Shown here piece after piece: positions 63,886 to 64,000 of a stretch of DNA of 64,000 nt. The position numbers were made by a program, and so were the translations under genes. The stretch is from Strobilurus pachycystidiatus (lineage: Eukaryota > Basidiomycota > Agaricomycetes > Agaricales > Physalacriaceae), in the NCBI GenBank assembly GCA_019915135.1, contig JAHLMK010000030.1, forward strand, positions 220,866-284,865. The letters are read 5' to 3'. How positions within the stretch are numbered: the first letter of the stretch is position 1; every line of letters starts with the position of its first letter. Under the pieces are notes generated by a model. That model did not search any database. It had not been told where the DNA came from and worked only from the letters and a program-made list of their open reading frames with translations.

Positions 63886-64000
63886 GTAGGGTTACGTAGG
63901 GTTAGGGGTTAGGGTTAGGGGGTTAGGGTTAGGGTTAGGGGGTTAGGGTTAGGGGGGTTAGGGTTAGGGGGGTTAGGGTTAGGGGGGTTAGGGTTAGGGG
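63886..64000 (+). repeat. Telomere (TTAGGG class, variable G runs), right chromosome end
   Basis: About 17 repeats of TTAG(3-6) on the plus strand, so the G-rich strand runs 5'->3' out of the window as expected at a right end. The G-run order is 3, 3, 4, 3, 5, 3, 3, 5, 3, 6, 3, 6, 3, 6, 3, then at least 4. The first two repeats are irregular (GTAGGG, TTACG, TAGGG). The distal part alternates short and long runs, a 15-bp TTAGGGTTAGGGGGG dimer. Confidence 0.95.

Noticed and set aside
63886..64000. Giardia-, Plasmodium- or plant-type telomere
   Set aside because: After the first irregular repeats the motif is TTAG(3-6), not TAGGG or TTTAGGG. The spliced gene with 47-51-nt introns also points to a fungus.

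Overview
This window is the right-hand end of a linear eukaryotic chromosome, finishing in telomeric DNA. The best guess is a fungus, probably a basidiomycete. The evidence is: a TTAGGG-class telomere with runs of 3 to 6 G; a spliced gene with three introns of only 47-51 nt that have fungal-like splice and branch signals; a zinc-binding module like those of subtelomeric OrsD-like/telomere-linked-helicase proteins; and a non-LTR retrotransposon tail of a type common in basidiomycetes. The species is not identified. No rRNA, tRNA, CRISPR or bacterial-type gene was seen.

Layout. (1) 1-1032: 5' part of a spliced gene on the minus strand, reading towards the chromosome interior and leaving the window at base 1. 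Its second exon holds a small palindromic minisatellite. (2) 1033-1806: no supportable gene. (3) 1807-2165: decayed 3' end of a non-LTR retrotransposon with an intact CCHC motif and one in-frame stop. (4) 2166-58098: about 55.9 kb of one head-to-tail satellite with a 1157-bp unit (48 spaced copies plus a deleted first copy). Each unit carries a 12-bp telomere-like motif in telomere orientation, a possible G-quadruplex, a spaced EcoRI inverted repeat, and four internal ~139-bp sub-repeats built on the palindrome TTCTGAWTCAGAA. The plus strand is strongly G-rich, like the telomeric G strand. (5) 58099-63885: a mosaic of a second family (canonical unit 600/606 bp), with diverged and truncated members and a separate 159-bp array (59059-60361). 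(6) 63886-64000: the telomere, which begins directly after a 41-bp stub of the 606-bp unit.

The most interesting part is the 606-bp family. Every canonical member has the same proximal edge (TATCTATCTAAT), a small hairpin just inside it, and a cluster of 4-6 short iterated motifs ending in GTGAC. In a diverged member at 60362 both the hairpin arm and the iterated motif have changed to the same new sequence, while the flanking bases and the GTGAC half are kept. This looks like a recognition site changing in step with its iterons. The proximal edge is constant while the distal edge varies, and the last copy is cut off by telomere, a polarity expected if material was added repeatedly at a chromosome end.

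The satellite is uniform over long stretches, but indel-rich units recur exactly 15 units apart (about 10.3, 27.6 and 45.1 kb). That may mark assembly seams, so the copy number should be treated as provisional. Many small open frames inside the repeats look like by-products of composition and period, not genes.
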